44,552 nucleotides of DNA from CAZJLP01 sp964546955 (GTDB lineage: Bacteria; Verrucomicrobiota; Verrucomicrobiia; Opitutales; Opitutaceae), in NCBI GenBank assembly GCA_964546955.1, contig CAZJLP010000043.1:1-44552 (forward strand), written 5' to 3'. The notes under the pieces are model-generated. The model was not told the origin of the DNA and did no database searches. It saw nothing but the letters and a program-made list of their open reading frames with translations. How positions within the stretch are numbered: the first letter of the stretch is position 1; each line of letters begins with the position of its first letter. Shown here piece by piece: positions 42,896 through 44,552 of this stretch. The translations under genes and the position numbers were made by a program.

Positions 42896-43300
42896 ATGGC
42901 CTCGCAAGAACGCTATCTCCAATTGACCGCAGACGCCAAGATGCGCGTCCGTGAAGTGACTGTTGAGCAGATCGAGAAAACACCGCTGCCTCCTGAGACG
43001 ATACTCATCGACGTGCGAGAGAGCGAGGAATGGAAAAAGGGTCACGCGGTCGGGGCGCTTCACTTGAGCCGCGGGCTGATCGAGAGCGAGATCGAGGAAA
43101 AAATTCCGAAACTGGACACGCCGATCGTCCTCTACTGCGCCGGAGGTAACCGCTCGGCTCTCGCCGCCGAAAGTATTCAGAAAATGGGCTACACGAATGT
43201 GGCGTCGCTCGCTGGCGGTTTCCGTGCCTGGCAGAAAGCGCGACTGCCGGTGATGCCCGCGGTCGCGGCCCCAGCGGTGCCGCGGGTCGAAGGGGCGTGA
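42896..43300 (+). CDS. Rhodanese-like sulfurtransferase
   Basis: A 134-aa single rhodanese domain that carries sulfur as a cysteine persulfide. Active-site loop CAGGNRS with catalytic Cys81 (VLYCAGGNRSALAAES); the front motif is ILIDVRESEEWKKGHAVGALHLSRG. The ATG at 42896 is chosen because the upstream open frame overlaps the FAD gene and is not protein-like. No signal peptide, so cytosolic. Last plus-strand gene of the sulfur locus, 74 nt after the FAD protein. The C-terminal tail is Ala/Pro-rich. Confidence 0.9.
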   Translation: MASQERYLQLTADAKMRVREVTVEQIEKTPLPPETILIDVRESEEWKKGHAVGALHLSRGLIESEIEEKIPKLDTPIVLYCAGGNRSALAAESIQKMGYTNVASLAGGFRAWQKARLPVMPAVAAPAVPRVEGA

Positions 43301-43353
43301 GTTCGCGGAGGGTGATGCGGCCGGGTGAGTTTCCCAGCCGAAGCGAGCCCGCG

Positions 43354-43695
43354 ATCCATTGCTTATTGCTGAATGCTTATCGCTTATTTGCCAGCGCGCT
43401 GCGCGCGGAGATTGAGGGTAGGGCGAGGCGTCCCGCCGAGCCGTGGGTGGCTTCGGTGCCCGCAAGCGTGAGGGCGATTATTGATTTCTCATTTCTTATC
43501 GCTCATCGCTCATTTTTCATTTCAGAAGCCGAAAGTAAAGTGTGTGCCTTCCGCCGGCTCGGCCGCATTCGGCCAAGGTTCCGCGAAGCGGGTGACTAAT
43601 AAGCGATAAGCAATAAGCATTCAGCAATAGCAATCCTCCGGAAGGAAGCTGGGCAGCGGGCTCCACTCGGCTCGGCCGGAGGCCTCGCCCTATCT
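43354..43695. repeat. Long composite repeat: heptad arms and type-1 arms, nested
   Basis: Order: heptads TGCTTAT x4 (43360-43387; 43354-43388 identical to 30492-30526); type-1 arm (43415-43447, inner GGCG/CGCC); a second heptad array TTCTCAT, TTCTTAT, CGCTCAT, CGCTCAT, TTTTCAT (43486-43520); inverted heptads ATAAGCG, ATAAGCA, ATAAGCA, TTCAGCA, ATAGCAA (43599-43633); type-1 reverse arm (43663-43695, inner GGCC/GGCC). It fills nearly all of the 426-nt region between the rhodanese and the molybdenum hydroxylase genes; no gene is supported here. Confidence 0.92.
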
Positions 43696-43702
43696 TTCGA
43701 AC

Positions 43703-43733
43703 CACGGCGCGCTCGGAGATCGCGCCCTACCTT
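43703..43733 (-). repeat. Hybrid type-1/type-2 element overlapping a gene end
   Basis: On the minus strand it reads AAGGTAGGGCGCGATCTCC then GAGCGCGCCGTG: the head is type 1 (GGTAGGGCG) and the inner stem is type 2 (GCGCGATCTCCGAGCGC). Its TAG is the stop codon of the minus-strand gene (43727-43729). Confidence 0.8.
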
Positions 43734-44552
43734 GGGGGCGAAAGCAGCTTGTCCACGGTGATGGGCAAATCCCGGAAGCGTCTGCCCGTCGCGTGGTGCA
43801 CGGCGTTGGCGACGGCTGCGGGCAGTCCGGTGAGGCCTAGTTCGCCGATTCCGCGGGCGCCGAACTCGCCGATGTGAGGGTCGGGGTGGTCGAGGAAAAC
43901 CACGTTCATCTCCGGTGTGTCCGCGTGGGAAGGGATGTGGTAGTCCGCGAAGTTGTCGTTGATGACGCGGCCGCTGCGGGTGTCGTAGACCGACTCTTCC
44001 ATCAGCGCCATGCCGATGCCCATAAGAATGGCACCTTCGATCTGGCTGCGGGCAGCCTTGGCGTTGATGATGCGGCCGGCGTCGAGCACGCTGAGGACGC
44101 GGGAGACCCGAAGTCGTGCGAGGCCGGCATCCCAGCGCACCTCTGCGGCGTGAACCCCGAAGCAGCGGAAAGAATACTTCTGTGCCTCCGGGTTCGGCCC
44201 CACGCGCGACTCGGCGTCAACGCTCGCGACTCGGCAGGCGCGGAGGACCTTCTCGATCGGGAGGCCCGGTGAGCCGTTGCTTGAACCGACGGTCCCTTGG
44301 TGAACAGCGAGATTCTTCGGCGACTCGCCTGCGTACGGCGCGCCCGGTCGCGTCGCGATGCGGTAGAGTGATTGAAGGGCATTGCGCGCGGCTTCCGCTA
44401 CCGCCGGCACCACGGTGGCGGTGACCTGCGAGCCGCCTGAGTTGGGGCCGGGAGGCAAAGCTGTGTCTCCGAGCACGACGTCGATGCGCTCAATTGGCAG
44501 GGTGGTGATTTCCGCGGCGACTTGCGCCATCACCGTGTAGGTGCCCGTGCCG
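43727..44552 (-). CDS. Molybdenum hydroxylase large subunit (xanthine dehydrogenase/aldehyde oxidase family), C-terminal part
   Basis: The last ~275 residues of a molybdopterin-binding subunit; the 5' part lies beyond the window. Blocks: VMAQVAAEITTLPIERIDVVLGDTALPPGPNSGGSQVTATV, FGVHAAEVRWD, VLDAGRIINAKAARSQIEGAILMGIGMALMEE, and the active-site Glu segment GARGIGELGLTGLP. It hydroxylates aldehydes or N-heterocycles with water as oxygen source; substrate unknown. The stop codon falls inside an extragenic repeat, so the very end of the protein (LSPPR) may have been reshaped by that element. Confidence 0.92.
   Translation of the reverse strand, partial: GTGTYTVMAQVAAEITTLPIERIDVVLGDTALPPGPNSGGSQVTATVVPAVAEAARNALQSLYRIATRPGAPYAGESPKNLAVHQGTVGSSNGSPGLPIEKVLRACRVASVDAESRVGPNPEAQKYSFRCFGVHAAEVRWDAGLARLRVSRVLSVLDAGRIINAKAARSQIEGAILMGIGMALMEESVYDTRSGRVINDNFADYHIPSHADTPEMNVVFLDHPDPHIGEFGARGIGELGLTGLPAAVANAVHHATGRRFRDLPITVDKLLSPPR

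Noticed and set aside
43354..43695. CRISPR array
   Set aside because: Repeats are 7 nt with no spacers of constant length, and no cas genes are present.

Overview
The window reads as a chromosomal piece of a GC-rich (roughly 60-65% by eye) Gram-negative bacterium of the Verrucomicrobiota, most likely an Opitutaceae relative. This is inferred from gene content: a Minf_1886-family protein, a secreted protein of the VHEWGTF type, a Fur-type repressor without structural-zinc cysteines, an OprP-like porin, and mostly weak Shine-Dalgarno sites. Three runs of exactly ten N (321-330, 29760-29769, 39839-39848) lie inside genes and look like scaffolding placeholders, so this is probably a draft or metagenome assembly. 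I see no phage, CRISPR array, transposase or defence system.

Layout. 1-6671: translation genes (end of pheT, then gatC-gatA-gatB), a minus-strand TonB-domain protein and a UbiA-type prenyltransferase. 6743-12658: envelope and sensing genes (VWA protein, putative lipoprotein, histidine kinase with response regulator, Tat-exported superoxide dismutase). 12833-18120: Fur-family regulator, Minf_1886 protein, fused double M16 peptidase, DUF3445 protein, TPR protein. 18312-21671: YceI pair, queA, tRNA-Thr(CGT), Lon-substrate-domain protein. 21893-25918: dnaK-groES-groEL. 26330-30469: a large secreted beta-helix/carbohydrate-binding protein and a PhnP-like metallo-hydrolase. 30904-43300: a sulfur acquisition locus, all on the plus strand: YezD-family protein, OprP-like porin, two sulfate-binding proteins each followed by an M14-type amidohydrolase paralog, cysT, cysW, cysA, cysK, an FAD/NAD(P)-binding protein and a rhodanese. 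43727-44552: end of a molybdenum hydroxylase large subunit, minus strand.

How the genes work together. The sulfur locus gives a full uptake route: outer-membrane channel, two periplasmic binding proteins, the CysTWA importer, and O-acetylserine sulfhydrylase for assimilation. The duplicated [binding protein + M14-like] module is unusual. One M14 copy keeps all zinc and catalytic residues and the other has lost them.

The most striking non-coding signal is a set of intergenic composite repeats. They consist of short degenerate tandem arrays, mostly with a 7-nt period and sometimes 6, 9 or 10. The unit differs from locus to locus, but within a locus it often returns as a reverse-complement arm. 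These arrays are often nested with a second element family (GGTAGGGCGAGG.. or GGTGGAGCGCG..) whose inner stems show compensatory changes. They fill the unusually long spacers inside the cys operon and sit between gatA and gatB and after queA.
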